64,000 nucleotides of DNA from Bactrocera neohumeralis (Eukaryota; Arthropoda; Insecta; Diptera; Tephritidae): contig NW_026089624.1 of the NCBI RefSeq assembly GCF_024586455.1, forward strand, positions 18,319,341 to 18,383,340, written 5' to 3'. Shown here in pieces: positions 32,406-42,974 of this stretch. Below the pieces are notes generated by a model, which was not told the origin of the DNA, searched no databases, and saw nothing but the letters and a program-made list of their open reading frames with translations. The position numbers and the translations under genes were made by a program. Each line of letters starts with the position of its first letter. The stretch's first letter is position 1.

Positions 32406-33979
32406 TTATAATATGGGTTCGATGAGAGACAGGTCCTCGTCCCCGATCTCCTCATCAACCTGCATATCCAGCCCTTCCAGGAGCTCTTGGGTGGATGGCA
32501 GCATGCCTTTTTGCTCCTTAAGGAGCTCATTGCTCCTGTTTTCATCCACGGCGGTGGTCACAGCCATCTCGGCCGGGATGAGGTCGTTGGGGGACTCGTG
32601 CCCCTCCCCCGCAACCACAGCGGCAGTCGCCTCCTGCCCTGCTGAGCTGGCTGCGGATGAAGCCGGAGCTGCGGTCATCCCCGTCGCGGGTTCTTTCTCT
32701 GTCGTCGGCGTAGCTTTGGCCTCCATGGCCTCATTACCACCCTGCCGAAGCGGAAGTTTAGCTTGAATCCCTTCTGCCTTATATATTTATAGGATTCATC
32801 ATCTACCGTTATGTTGACGTTCCACCCTGAACCCACAACACTGCTCGATAAGACCTTCCACGCCGTGGTTCTTAAGCCCACGTTTTGGTTTTTCACTAAA
32901 CCAAGCGCGAAGTCGTAATTTTCGTCCGCGCTTCTAGGGAAGAATACCGCCATACTGTGCAGTTGTGGTATATCCTCGCCTCTCTTAACACACAGGGCCG
33001 GGCCATTCCAACCCACTAGCCTTGGCGTGGTCTCCGTTAGCCAGGTGGCCGACTTCTCATCTTGGCAGTCTACCAGCAGCATACCGCCCTTGAAAAAGAT
33101 GCCATTAAAGGCGCCGGTATACTCGTCGCCCACGAATCGGGCTTTCACTAGGCAGTTCTGGAGGGACGTCTGCTGTTCCGATCCTAGGGCCTCCGCCGGG
33201 TAGTTGCGGGGCAACACTGCCATCCGGATGCTCTTCACGGCCTCTGAGTACTTCCGGCTTACGGCTCTCGTCGGCTGCTGGTTGGGGTTGGAGCTTTTTC
33301 CCCTGGCCTCCTGTGGTTTGTCCTCTCTGATCTTCTTGGACCTAGGTGGCTCCTGAGGAGTTATTTGGCCGCTCTTCCTTTTCTCCGTTCGATTAGGTGC
33401 CTCTTGGGGTGCCGGCCTAATTTCACTTCGTCCCTCTGACAAGGCTGCTTTGGCTCGGCGCCGCCTCTGATTCCTGCGTCTTGTTGCAGACGAACCGTTG
33501 GCACCTGCGCGCTGTGCATTTTTAGGAGAGGGGTTGCTCCCCCTGCTCCTACTCAGAGCCCGCTTTTCAGCTGACTCCGGTGTCATGCCGTCCTGAAGGA
33601 ATCTGAGGTACCACTTGAGAGTGGCCCCACTCATTCCCGCTCTTCGTGGGTCATCGTGACCTCCTGGGCGTCCTGGCTCCGGGGTACATGGGATGTTCCC
33701 TCGTTGCCGTCTCCTTTTGCGCTCGCTCCTTGATTCCACTTTCGTGAAACCACCCTCCTCTCCGCAGTCGATCCTGCTCGAGGGGGTTGTGGGGGCGGCG
33801 TTCGCGCGGTTCGCAGTGGTCGCGATGGACGCACTACGTTGAGTGCCGCTGCAAGAGGGCATGTCGTCGTCGTCACGCGCGTGCTCCTCAAAGAGTGCTC
33901 GCTCTTCCGGCGACAGAGCATCCAGGAAGCTAAACTTTCGTCTAGCCCCCGGGCCACTCTTGCTTGTGCAGCCGTGCAC
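32406..33979 (-). pseudogene. LOA ORF1 (DUF4780-like RNA-binding protein)
   Basis: The ATG at 33979 opens a 434-codon frame to 32675. It has a hydrophilic, Arg/Ser/Pro-rich N-terminal half with basic patches (SERKRRRQRG, RRRNQRRRRAKAAL). The conserved part follows (SEAVKSIRMAVLPRNYPAEA, GGMLLVDCQDEKSATWL, LRTTAWKVLSSSV) and ends near LNFRFGRVVMR. The frame then slips, and an acidic tail (ELLEGLDMQVDEEIGDEDL) to the stop at 32406 is read in another frame, suggesting a one-base lesion near 32725. ORF1 proteins of this type bind the element RNA. Confidence 0.82.
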
Positions 33980-34341
33980 TGTTGTTCTTGGTGTGGGCCT
34001 CCCGGTCTATTCTTATTGAAGGGGAAACTAAAAGGTCCGCCGCGCCAGAGCCCCTTGACGCGGTAAGGCCACCGTTACTTCCCAAGGCGGCCCGGTGTTG
34101 GGAAGGCTCCGTTCGAATACAGCCGAATTTACCTCCTGGCTGCAAATCATCCAATGGGCACGGGAGTCGCATAACACCCTGGATTAGGAGGTGGTAGCTC
34201 TTGGTCGCTGCACACATGCAGCCTCTGCCAGCCCCCAGGAGAGATGCTGTGTAGCATCGCCCCTGATGGTTGGGAGATGCCGTACTGTGTTGCAGTTTAA
34301 GCCCCTGCACCGCGACAAGGTGCCTACCATTCACGCTTCGG

Positions 34342-34909
34342 TGAGGCCAGTGCTCGCAATAACTGCCATAGAATGGGGTACTTCGCAGGCATTGCGTAGA
34401 AAAGGCATCACGCTTCGGTGATGCCAGTGCTCGCAATGACTCTGCCGTTTCGTTAGGTTGGTATCGGTACGCGCAAAGGCTCGACCGTTACTATGAGGAG
34501 TACAGCTGCGTTGCCTCGAACAGCGTCAGGACCGCTGCTTACGTACCGTAGGGCACCGTTATTAAAACTAACGCGATTAACAGGCGACATGTAAGTGCAG
34601 TATAGTTTTGAGTTGATACCTGGAGGCCAACGAAGATGTTTGGCTATTAACGAAATTTCTCCTACACAGAGGACCCGTCGTTTTCATCACCGTGCCAGCT
34701 TCAACAAGCGTCAACGCCTGGCTCGCCAATCTCGTTCGTTTTCATCACCACTGTACACATCACGCTGGTCTGGCTGTCCACATAAGGGGTGGGGTGTGGA
34801 TAAAACTTTACGAGGATAAAGCTCGTCTGTTTTGCTAAGGGTTCGTGGGTCCCAAGGCTGATCCTGGAGCGGCTGAGCATACCTCAGCTATGGACGAAAA
34901 CCCATTACA
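34342..34909 (+). repeat. gypsy 5' LTR
   Basis: It starts near TGAGGCCAGTGCTCGC and ends CCCATTACA, just before the primer site. It contains one unit of the 58-bp repeat and one partial unit of the 98-bp repeat. The start is approximate, because similarity to the 3' LTR fades gradually around CTTCGGTG. Confidence 0.8.
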
Positions 34910-34911
34910 AA

Positions 34912-34929
34912 TGGCGCCCGAGCAGGGAC
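34912..34929 (+). promoter_or_regulatory. gypsy primer-binding site (tRNA-Lys type)
   Basis: TGGCGCCCGAGCAGGGAC differs at one base from the complement of the 3' end of the widely conserved tRNA-Lys(UUU), known from other elements as TGGCGCCCGAACAGGGAC. It starts two bases after the 5' LTR, as expected for priming of minus-strand synthesis. Confidence 0.85.
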
Positions 34930-35036
34930 CTGACTTCGTGAGTGACAGTGAAAAACATGAAACAGTCACCAACGCTCATGAGTCAGGTTCGCCACACCCC
35001 CTACACAATTATAAGCATCGCAGTACTTCAGCGCAG

Positions 35037-36000
35037 ATGGCTCTAACGCTTGAGACAGACTCGACGAGTTGGATCTATTGGCTAAAGAAGGAACGATTAG
35101 TCACCGAGTGCAGACGACACCACATCGCTGTCGAAGGGCGCACCGTAGCAGATCTCCGTAGCGAGCTGAGCGCCTGGAATGAAGGAGGAAGGTGGCGCCA
35201 CCATACTTGTTCCAACCACCACAGTAAGAATCCCCAGCAAAGCGGCAGCAACACGTGACAACACAACATCGGCTGCAAAATTACCAGATTTGGAGGTTAT
35301 GAACTCCGTGCATCGATGGAACATACGCTACAGCGGTCGCGAAAATTTACATGACTTTTTAGAGCGATGCGAGGAACTCGCCGAGTGCTACTCTATAGCA
35401 AGTAACCAGCTTCTTGCTAAAATGCCGGAAATTTTGCAAGACAAAGCGCTGCAATGGTTTCGTGTAAAACGTAACGTCATGAACACGTGGGGCGACTTTC
35501 GTTACGAAGCTGAACGGTTCTTTTTACCGAAACGACACCTTGCACATCTGGAAGAAACCATCCATCAGCGCAAGCAATTTCCCAGACAGAAGGCAAAGGA
35601 TTATGTGCTGGCTATCCAAACGCTTATTCGCCAGCACTCGAAACTTCGCGATGAAGATCACACCGAGCGGATATACGACGGTCTAAGGGTGGAATATCGC
35701 TTATATGTCCGTCGAAGCGATTTCAACAGCGTAGACGAACTACTCGAATTAACGGAAGAATTCGAATTGTTAAAAGGCGAGGAGACCAGGCAAGCAAGAA
35801 ACACCAATCACTGTCTGACGGCGGTAAGGACTAACTATTGCAACGAGAAAGTTTGTTGGCGATGTAAGCAGCCGGGACACCGAAGGCGCCAATGCCGCAA
35901 CCAGCAGCGAGTATTCTGCTCCCGCTGTGGACGCGACGGAATCATGTCGCGAGACTGCAATTGTCCCACACATGCGACAGTGCGAGCCACTCCGTCCAAA
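35037..36000 (+). pseudogene. gypsy Gag: capsid and zinc knuckles
   Basis: The first frame has MALTLETDSTSWIYWLKKER as a likely start and runs to about 35200. A frame change near 35180-35200 leads to the capsid domain (RWNIRYSGRENLHDFLERCE, LQWFRVKRNVMNTWGDF), a classical retrotransposon gag capsid. Nucleocapsid knuckles are CWRCKQPGHRRRQC and the His-lacking CSRCGRDGIMSRDC. Gag assembles the particle in the cytoplasm. The capsid-to-protease frame is continuous, so the element probably made a Gag-Pol fusion without a shift at that point. Confidence 0.85.
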
Positions 36001-37950
36001 CCCAGTACAACAGCACTCAAAGCAACGATTCCGTACCCAGAAGGGAAACAAGATGGCCGTTATTATCTGCCCATTACTGTCGCAGGCATGCAGATAGAAG
36101 CTCTGGTGGACACCGGAGCCACGCTCACATACATCGGTAAAGAACTTCAACGCCATCTGGATAACCACAAAATCAAAGCCAGACGCCAGACCCGTCGCAT
36201 TCAGCTAGCTAACCAGACGTATATACCTAGCACGAAAATGTATCCTGTTACTATAGAGCTGGGTAACAAGTCTACGCACCTGCTTGTATCAGCTCTACCG
36301 ACGCTTTCGGAACATGTCATCTTAGGCATGGATTTCCTGAGGAAGAGGGACCTGACTATCACCATCGATGGTCAACCCCTCACCGCTGCACGCCTAAGCA
36401 CTCAGGCACCTACGGATCATCTTGCTATGATAACCGAAAGGCAACATCTTACGGAAAAGGAGAATCATCGATTGAATACTCCCCTCACGGAAAACGCGGC
36501 AGTATTTCCGACGATCACTGGCCCCAGCACAGTCACCGAACACATAATTCGCCTTAAACACGACCGGCCATTAAAGCAGAGGTATTATCCACTCAACCCA
36601 GCGATGCAAGAAGTAATCAATCAAGAGGTGAACGAATTGATTGCAACCGGCCGCATCGAAGTCTCTAACAGCGCATATAGCTCGCCCATTGTCCTAGAGC
36701 GAAAGAAACAAGGAAGTTGGCGAATGTGTATAGACTACCGGCAATTTAACGCAGCGAGCATACCAGACGCATACCCACTTCCGCAAATAAACGCAATCCT
36801 AGACCAACTTAAGGAAGCTCGATTCATTTCAACCATCGACCTGAAAAACGGTTACTGGCAAATTCCGCTACACCCCCGCTCACGCCAGTATACTGCATTT
36901 ACCGTACCGGGGAGAGGTTTATTCCAATGGCGAGTAATGCCTTTTGAGCTGCATTCGGCGCCGGCAACATTCCAGCGAGCCCTAGACACCGTTCTGGGAT
37001 CAGAACTACAGCCGAAGGTCTTTGCCTACCTGGACGACATCATTGTATTGGGAAGCACTTTTGAAGAGCACTTAGACAACTTGCGAACGGTGTTCACGCG
37101 CCTCCAGCAAAACCAAATGCAGATCAACTTTGAAAGGTGTAAGTTCGTGCAGCATGGGCCATGCAGTCAGCATCGAGGGTATTCACACAGATCCGGCCAA
37201 AGTCGCAGCCATTAGCGATATGGCAGCGCCTACCACCATTAGAGAATTACGCCTCTTTCTAGGAGCAGCCTCGTGGTACCGACGTTTCGTAGCAGACTTT
37301 GCCACAATATCAGCACCGCTGAACCGCTTATTAAAGAAGAACCAGCGTTGGATATGGGGTTCCGAACAAGAAGAAGCATTCCAAGTGTTAAAGGAAAAAC
37401 TAACTAGTGCACCCATCCTGGGTTGCCCCGACTTCGAGAGGCCCTTCCTTCTGCAGGCCGACGCCAGCGGAGAAGGACTAGGCGTAGTGTTATTTCAGCG
37501 CTATTCTGACCAAGAACGGGTCGTAGCATACGCCAGTCGCAGCTTGACGGAGTTGGAGAAGCGGTACTCTGCCACCGAACAGGAGTGCCTAGCCGTATTG
37601 TGGGGTATAAGGAAAATGCGACCATACCTGGAGGGCTATCATTTCATCGTAATCACCGACCATCATTCACTTAAATGGCTTCACACCCTGCAGAACCCAT
37701 CCGGAAGACTGGCAAGGTGGGCACTAGAGCTACAGCAGTTTGACTTCGAAATAGAGTATCGTAAAGGTACCCTCAACGTAGTCACCGATGCGCTATCCAG
37801 ATGCCCACTGAAAGACCAAGGAGGCGATGCGGAACTTTTGCATGCCGTCCATGATCAACCGGATAGGTGGTATGAAAGACGTATGCGCCAGGTACGCGAT
37901 CAACCGAAGAAACACCCCGATTACCAACTTATCGATGGCCGACACGTGGC
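36001..37950 (+). pseudogene. gypsy Pol: protease, RT and RNase H
   Basis: The protease active site is EALVDTGATLTYIG, with ILGMDFLRK further on. RT motifs are GSWRMCIDYRQFNAAS, FISTIDLKNGYWQIPL (first Asp) and AYLDDIIVLG (YLDD catalytic pair near 37030). The frame breaks near 37140-37200, where a short block is lost before VSIEGIHTDPAKV. The second frame, from 37130, gives the RNase H part: FLLQADASGEGLGVVL, YSATEQECLAVLWGI and ITDHHSLKWL, ending with VVTDALSRCPL. All named catalytic residues are present. Confidence 0.9.
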
Positions 37951-37959
37951 CCCACGCAA

Positions 37960-38822
37960 TAAGCTATCCAGGTCACCATGCGGGAAACTATGCGTACCAG
38001 AGCACCTTCGACTCGAGGTCCTGAGAGAAAATCACGACGCTAGTACCGGCGGTCACATGGGTGTACACAAAACACTCAAACGCACACAAGAAGGGTATTA
38101 TTGGCCTGGGATGCACTCAGATATGTTCGTCGATGCCAACAATGTGCCGAATATAAGGTAGACCAACGCCGACCTGCCGGGATGATGGCCACCATGCAAT
38201 GCTCACGACCGTGGGAAGTTGTAACGGCGGATTTTGTAGGTCCACTACCACGTTCAATAAATGGCAACACATGCTTGCTAGTGCTCACGAATAAGTTCTC
38301 CAAGTGGGTGGAGCTCATGCCAGTCTGGAATGCAACCACCGCCAGTGTTATAAAGGGCGCGTGATATACCGGGTTGGTTGCCCTGACGTATTCCTTACCG
38401 ACAACGGGAAACAATTCATCGGCAAGCCGCTTACACATTTCCTGGAAAGCCACGGAATCAAACATTGTTTTACCGCCGTTTACGCTCCACACGAGAACCC
38501 AACCGAGCGTACAAACAGAATCGTGAAAACCATGATCGCACAACGAGCAAAGGCCGATCATCGGACCTGGGACCACCAACTAGCCGAAATAGCTTTTGCA
38601 ATAAATACATCACAACACGACTCGACAAAAACATCAGCAGCTGAGATAAACTTCGGGTACACACCGGCTACACCAAAACAAATCCGTAAAGAAGGGAACG
38701 TGCCTAACGAAGAAGCCACCACCGCGCCGACGCTCACCGAGCTTTGGCAAGAAATTTCTCGCAACTTGTCTACTGCAGCAAAACGCCAGAAGAAATACTA
38801 CGATTTGCGCAGACGACCGTGA
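37960..38822 (+). pseudogene. gypsy integrase, frame-broken
   Basis: The zinc-binding module starts ENHDASTGGHMGVHKTL in the frame ending at 38161. The Cys pair (RRCQQCAEY) lies in the next frame, so an indel is near 38130. The core reads VVTADFVGPLPRS (first Asp). A second break near 38360 leads to VFLTDNGKQFIGK (second Asp) and HENPTERTNRIVKTMI (catalytic Glu region). The C-terminal segment ends at the TGA 38820-38822. Three frames over 860 bp show several indels, so it is inactive. Confidence 0.88.
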
Positions 38823-39568
38823 AATCGTGAATCCTAACGCACCAGGTGGGCGTACCATCCATGTGCATCTGCAAGATCTAAAACAGTTGCCAACCGAATT
38901 CTAAACTTAGGTAGCTGCTAGCGCACTCTCTACCGATCTTACGGACTCTAGCTCCGAGCCACTTAGCATGAATGTAACGCAACAGCAGACGTTGCCAACA
39001 CTAATCGAAGCGTCTGTTTGCGCATCTCTTTTCAGATAAACAAAATGAAACCCGTGGTCAGTGGAAAGCCACACGCATCGGGCCGCCACACCAAGCGCCA
39101 ACCACCGCCACCAGACGAACCTCTAAAGCCACCATCGTTCCGGCCACCGCCAGAAGCACTTCGTCAAGCGCTCCAAGCGAACGCTATTCTACCGAGGCCG
39201 ACGGTTGGCCCTAAAAAAACTAGAAGGCGATCTAGTATTGGTGCGTTACGGTAGTGGACGATGCGTCCTGAATTTGTATGATTAAACCAATAAATTTTAA
39301 TTGTATTAGTTTAAGGATCAAGGTATGAATTTATACGACTGAGCCAATGAATTTTAATTGTTTTAGTTTGAGTAAGACACCTTGTACCCTAAGTTAAGAA
39401 TTTGCTACTAAATAAAGATCTCACACCCGCTCCCCATTCACGGCACACGCCAACTAGGACAGCCAGCCAGCCAGCCTCCAGCCGAACCATCGTGGGATAT
39501 CGAAACCGCTCCTTTCACCTGCCGCCAGCGAAGTATCATTGTCCGAAGTGAGGGGGGACACTTCGGTG
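38823..39568 (+). other. gypsy 3' untranslated region with purine tract
   Basis: Non-coding in gypsy terms. A Pro-rich short frame (39018-39254, HTKRQPPPPDEPLKPPSF) has no domain and may be a remnant of the Pol tail or chance. Two similar AATTTTAATTGT(A/T)TTAGTTT words lie near 39292 and 39349. The tract GAAGTGAGGGGGGA at 39545-39558 is the likely plus-strand primer. Confidence 0.6.
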
Positions 39569-39604
39569 TGCTGCCAGTGCTCGCAATAACTGCCATAGAA
39601 TGGG

Positions 39605-39855
39605 GCAGGCATTGCGCAGAAAAGGCATCACGCTTCGGTGATGCCAGTGCTCGCAATGACTGCCGTATACCATAGACTAGCCTATACCGTAGAGGGTACT
39701 TCGCAGGCATTGCGCAGAAAAGGCATCACGCTTCGGTGATGCCAGTGCTCGCAATGACTGCCGTATACCATAGACTAGCCTATACCGTAGAGGGTATTTC
39801 GCAGGCATTGCGTAGAAAAGGCATCACGCTTCGGTGATTCCAGTGCTCGCAATGA
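39605..39855 (+). repeat. 98-bp tandem repeat in gypsy 3' LTR
   Basis: Units begin GCAGGCATTGCG(C/T)AGAAA at 39605, 39703 and 39801. Each contains GGCATCAC-GCTTCG-GTGATGCC, an 8-bp inverted repeat around a six-base loop; the third unit has one stem mismatch (GTGATTCC). Confidence 0.9.
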
Positions 39856-40096
39856 CTCTGCCGTTTCGTTAGGTTGGTATCGGTACGCGCAAAGGCTCGA
39901 GCGTTACTATGAGGAGTACAGCTGCGCTGCCTCGAACAGCATCAGAACCGCTGCTTACGTACCGTAGGGCACCGTTATTAAAACTAACGCGACTAACAGG
40001 CGACATGTAAGTGCAGTACAGTTTTGAGTTGATAGCTGGAGGCCAACGAAGACGGCAGCACACTACACTACACAGAGGAGCTCGTCGTATTCATCA

Positions 40097-40328
40097 CCGT
40101 GCCAGTCGCAACAAGCGTCAACGCCTGGCTCATAGATTCCGTTTATTTCCATCGCCGTGCCAGTTTCAACAAGCGTCAACACCTGGCTCATAGATTCCGT
40201 TTATTTCCGTCGCCGTGTCAGTTTCAACAAGCGTCAACGTCTGGCTCATCAATTCCGTTCGTTTTCATCACCGTGCCAGCTTCAACAAGCGTCAACGCCT
40301 GGCTCGCCAATCTCGTTCGTTTTCATCA
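40097..40328 (+). repeat. 58-bp tandem repeat, four units, in gypsy 3' LTR
   Basis: Four units of exactly 58 bp share CAACAAGCGTCAAC and CTGGCTC. Only one unit is found in the 5' LTR, at 34690. The unit length is not a multiple of three and does not suggest coding. Confidence 0.92.
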
Positions 40329-40539
40329 CCACTGTACACATCACGCTGGTCTGGCTGTCCACATAAGGGGTGGGGTGTGGATACAACTTTACGAGGATAA
40401 AGCTCGTCTTTTTTGCTAAGGGTTCGTGGGTCCCAAGGCTGACCCTGGAGCGGCTGAGCATACCTCAGCTATGGACGAAAACCCATTACAGTACCGTAAT
40501 AAAACCCAGGAAACATTTTTTTGGTATGTGGTATGATAA

Positions 40540-40554
40540 CACTAGTTTACAGTA
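40540..40554 (+). repeat. CMC element left TIR
   Basis: CACTAGTTTACAGTA, preceded by TAA. It is the exact reverse complement of 42300-42314. Confidence 0.93.
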
Positions 40555-40707
40555 CATTTGTTGCCGAAGAAATTTTAGCTGTTGCTGACTACATATAATA
40601 TGCTTTTTCCAAAAATATAATTTAAATATTTTTATCAGCTCTAGTTTCAGAGTTTTAGCTATGTAGGTATTACACAGAAAAAAACATGTATTTATTAAGA
40701 AAAATAA

Positions 40708-42083
40708 TTAATCATTAAGTTCTAAAAAACTTCGTTTTAAAGCTCTTCTCCAATGTGTAGACTTTGGAAAATGACGTACTAGAGACCAACAATAGTCAGA
40801 CATCATATTTGTATCCCAGAAACCCTGATAACATTCTTCCATGTCGCGTAAGTCTTGATGCAAACGCTCTCCCTGCACTTCGCTCATATCTCCTAAATTT
40901 TTCGGAAACCTCTTTAGGTGACTATGGAGGAAGTGAAGTTTTATACTCATATTGCATCCCATATTTTTTAATTGTAGCAGAAGGTCCTCTACAAGTTCAA
41001 TATAATTTTCAGATTTTTTATTTCCGAGAAAATTCTGCATCACAGATACGAATGCTGTCCAAGCCTTTAGTTCTGACTCAGTCATAGAATTTTTAAATAG
41101 AGTCTTTCGTAAGTTGTCTTATTTGGGGGCCATCAAAAATTCCGGCTTTAATCTTTTCCATAGTAAGCTGAGGAAATTTTTGGCAAATGTAAGAAAAGCA
41201 GTTTCCATCTTTATCTAGTGATTTTACAAACTGTTTCATGATGCCCAGTTTTATATGCAATGGTGGAAGGATAATTTTGTTACGAGTTACTAATGAATTG
41301 TGGACTATATTGTGCTTTCCAGGCTCCATTTTTTCTCTCAAGGGCCAGTTTTTTCTCACCCAATGCTCTTGTTTAGCTCTACTGCCCCAAAGACATATAA
41401 AACAGGGAAACTTGGTATAACCACTTTGTTGACCAAGAAGAATGTTGACTATTTTTAAATCGACACAAATTTGCCACTCATGGTCATTGTAATTTATTTT
41501 GTTCAAGACTAGCGAAATGTTGCAATATTCCTCCTTTAACTTTGTACTGTGGGCAATAGGTACCCGTATTTATTTCCATTATGTGATAGAATACATTTAA
41601 GGCTACGTTTTGAGCTGTCAATGAATAAACGCCAGTCGTTTGGTTCGTATCGCTTCAAGCCCATTTTTATCAACAAGTTTTTGATATCTGAACAAAAGGT
41701 AATGCTGGACGTTGAACACAACTAGTGCTTGGGTATTGCCATTTAGCTCGATTTTTAGTGTTTAAACCGTTTATGTTCACACTACAAAAATAACAGTCTA
41801 CGAGATGATTTCGTGGTTCTCGCCAAATAGTCGGTGTTCCAAATTTAAAGGCACTTCTTTTACCACTTTTCCATAATCTTAAATATTCCACACAAGAATT
41901 ACAAACACAATTGGTAGCCCAAGAATTCTTATTTTTATCCTAGAGCACCCCAAAATACTCAAAATAGGTATTTTTCGCCAACTCTGATATGTTTTTTTTT
42001 CTACAATTTTTAAACACATATTCTCCGCATATGTAGCAAAAATGATCTGGTTTATTTAAACAACGTCTTCTTGAACTACTCAT
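40708..42083 (-). pseudogene. Cys-rich DDE-like transposase of the CMC element
   Basis: The ATG at 42083 opens MSSSRRRCLNKPDHFCYICG. A TAG interrupts at 41942-41940, and CVCNSCVEYLRLW, then DCYFCSVNINGL follow, giving a multi-Cys N-terminal zinc module. Further on, in three frames, are NDWRLFIDSSKRSLKCIL, WQICVDLKIVNILLG, FPCFICLW, PPLHIKLGIMKQFVKSLD, GIFDGPQIRQL and VQGERLHQDLRDMEECYQG. The Asp in FIDSSK, the Asp in CVDLK with a CxxC close behind, and the late Glu/Asp could be a DDE triad; that is inference. I know similar uncharacterised proteins in arthropods, often unannotated. The acidic linker kept in the 56 kb copy is deleted here. Confidence 0.75.
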
Positions 42084-42299
42084 GACGCAAAAACTTGAGA
42101 AACTAATCTTAACACAGTAAAATACGCCTGTTTTCGATTAATATATATGCTTAAATGATAAAAAACAAAGTAACTCGAGCTGCTCAAAAATTTTTGAGGG
42201 TAGAGTTGACAAAACCAAGTGAATAAGTGAACAATATCAATAAGCGAATAAGTGAACAATATCAATCGCACAATTCGCGGCAACAGACAAAAAGTTCAA

Positions 42300-42314
42300 T
42301 ACTGTAAACTAGTG
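42300..42314 (-). repeat. CMC element right TIR
   Basis: TACTGTAAACTAGTG, followed by TAA. It is the exact reverse complement of 40540-40554. Confidence 0.93.
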
Positions 42315-42317
42315 TAA

Positions 42318-42960
42318 TAGTTAATAGATAAAATGAGGTCGGTATTACTCCAACTGCCATATACGACACATAATTTCTTTCCTTTCTGTAACAAACTTTA
42401 TAGCGAATATGTCTGTGAGGGAATCAGATATACATATGTACATATATAGTAGATGCATATATAAAATTGCTAGGGTTCCGGTCTTCTGGTAGACGTTTCA
42501 CACCTTAAGGGTTTTCCCTTGCTTTGATTTCTGCAATTTGCAAGAGTATAAAATGTTCGGTTACACCCGAAGTTAGCTGTTCCTTACTCGTTTTATAATG
42601 GGGGTGTGACGTCAAATGTGTCTCCGATATCATAAACACGTCAACATTTTCCGAGTTTAATATAACTTCGATTTCACTCTTATGCTTGAATAACCAATTT
42701 CCATAGAAGAATTTTTATTAATTTAGATGTCTTTGGTATTAAAAAGATATTTTTCAAGCTTGCATAAGCGATTTTGTAAGGATGAGTCGAATTCGTCTTG
42801 CTTTTTGATCTTACTGAAAATCTGTGATTAAATACTGTTGTTGGATATAATATCGTTATTATTTGCTATCAAAACATGACCAAAGTTATGTTTTTTTGGT
42901 GTATTAGCTCTAATTTTAGGAACTTTTCTTTAACGAGGTTCATTGCTTTTGTTCTGAAAT
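42318..42960. other. Non-coding interval with repeat tail
   Basis: GAGTATAAAATGTTCGGTTACACCCGAAG at 42544-42572, given here as one tail word, matches the end-associated sequence of the 1.04-kb non-coding element. The remainder shows no gene. Confidence 0.5.
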
Positions 42961-42974
42961 TTAGAAGTCCTTCT

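Larger units (their letters stand above)
28678..34341 (-). mobile_element. LOA-clade LINE with RNase H
   Basis: The minus-strand element of about 5.6 kb has a 5' region (34341-33980), ORF1 with a DUF4780-like domain, and ORF2 with endonuclease, RT and RNase H in that order. It ends in a short 3' untranslated region at 28795-28678. RNase H after RT together with the DUF4780 type of ORF1 points to the LOA branch of the I group. Composition is GC-rich compared with its surroundings. The 5' side abuts the gypsy 5' LTR, so the true 5' end may be truncated. Confidence 0.88.
34342..40490 (+). mobile_element. Ty3/gypsy LTR retrotransposon with unequal LTRs
   Basis: LTRs lie at about 34342-34909 and 39569-40490. 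A primer-binding site follows the first LTR by two bases, and a purine tract (GAAGTGAGGGGGGA, 39545-39558) precedes the second. Between them are gag, protease, RT, RNase H and integrase in Ty3/gypsy order. The LTRs differ in length (568 and 922 bp) because the 3' one has extra tandem units. Target duplications are not visible (CTTCGG before, GTACCG after). Several frame breaks make it non-autonomous. Confidence 0.9.
39569..40490 (+). repeat. gypsy 3' LTR with expanded tandem repeats
   Basis: It ends CCCATTACA like the 5' LTR but is about 354 bp longer. A 98-bp unit starting GCAGGCATTGCG is present at 39605, 39703 and 39801 (last partial). A 58-bp unit starting CCGTG(C/T)CAG is present at 40097, 40155, 40213 and 40271. 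The 5' LTR has one of each. Confidence 0.85.
40540..42314 (-). mobile_element. CACTA/Chapaev-type (CMC) DNA transposon, 1775 bp
   Basis: Perfect 15-bp terminal inverted repeats CACTAGTTTACAGTA lie at 40540-40554 and, inverted, at 42300-42314. TAA flanks both ends (40537-40539 and 42315-42317), a 3-bp target duplication. A further inverted match (TTGTTGCCG at 40557 and CGGCAACAGAC at 42278) lies just inside. Ends beginning CAC with short duplications define the CACTA-Mirage-Chapaev group; a TWA 3-bp duplication fits Chapaev3-like elements as I recall them. The single gene runs on the minus strand and is decayed. Confidence 0.85.

Noticed and set aside
40097..40328. Regular 58-bp units as a CRISPR array
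   Set aside because: Units are contiguous with no unique spacers and lie inside a retrotransposon LTR of a eukaryote.
34342..40490. 4- to 5-bp target duplication for the gypsy element
   Set aside because: Bases before the 5' LTR (TTCGG) and after the 3' LTR (GTACC) do not match, and the 5' boundary is uncertain.
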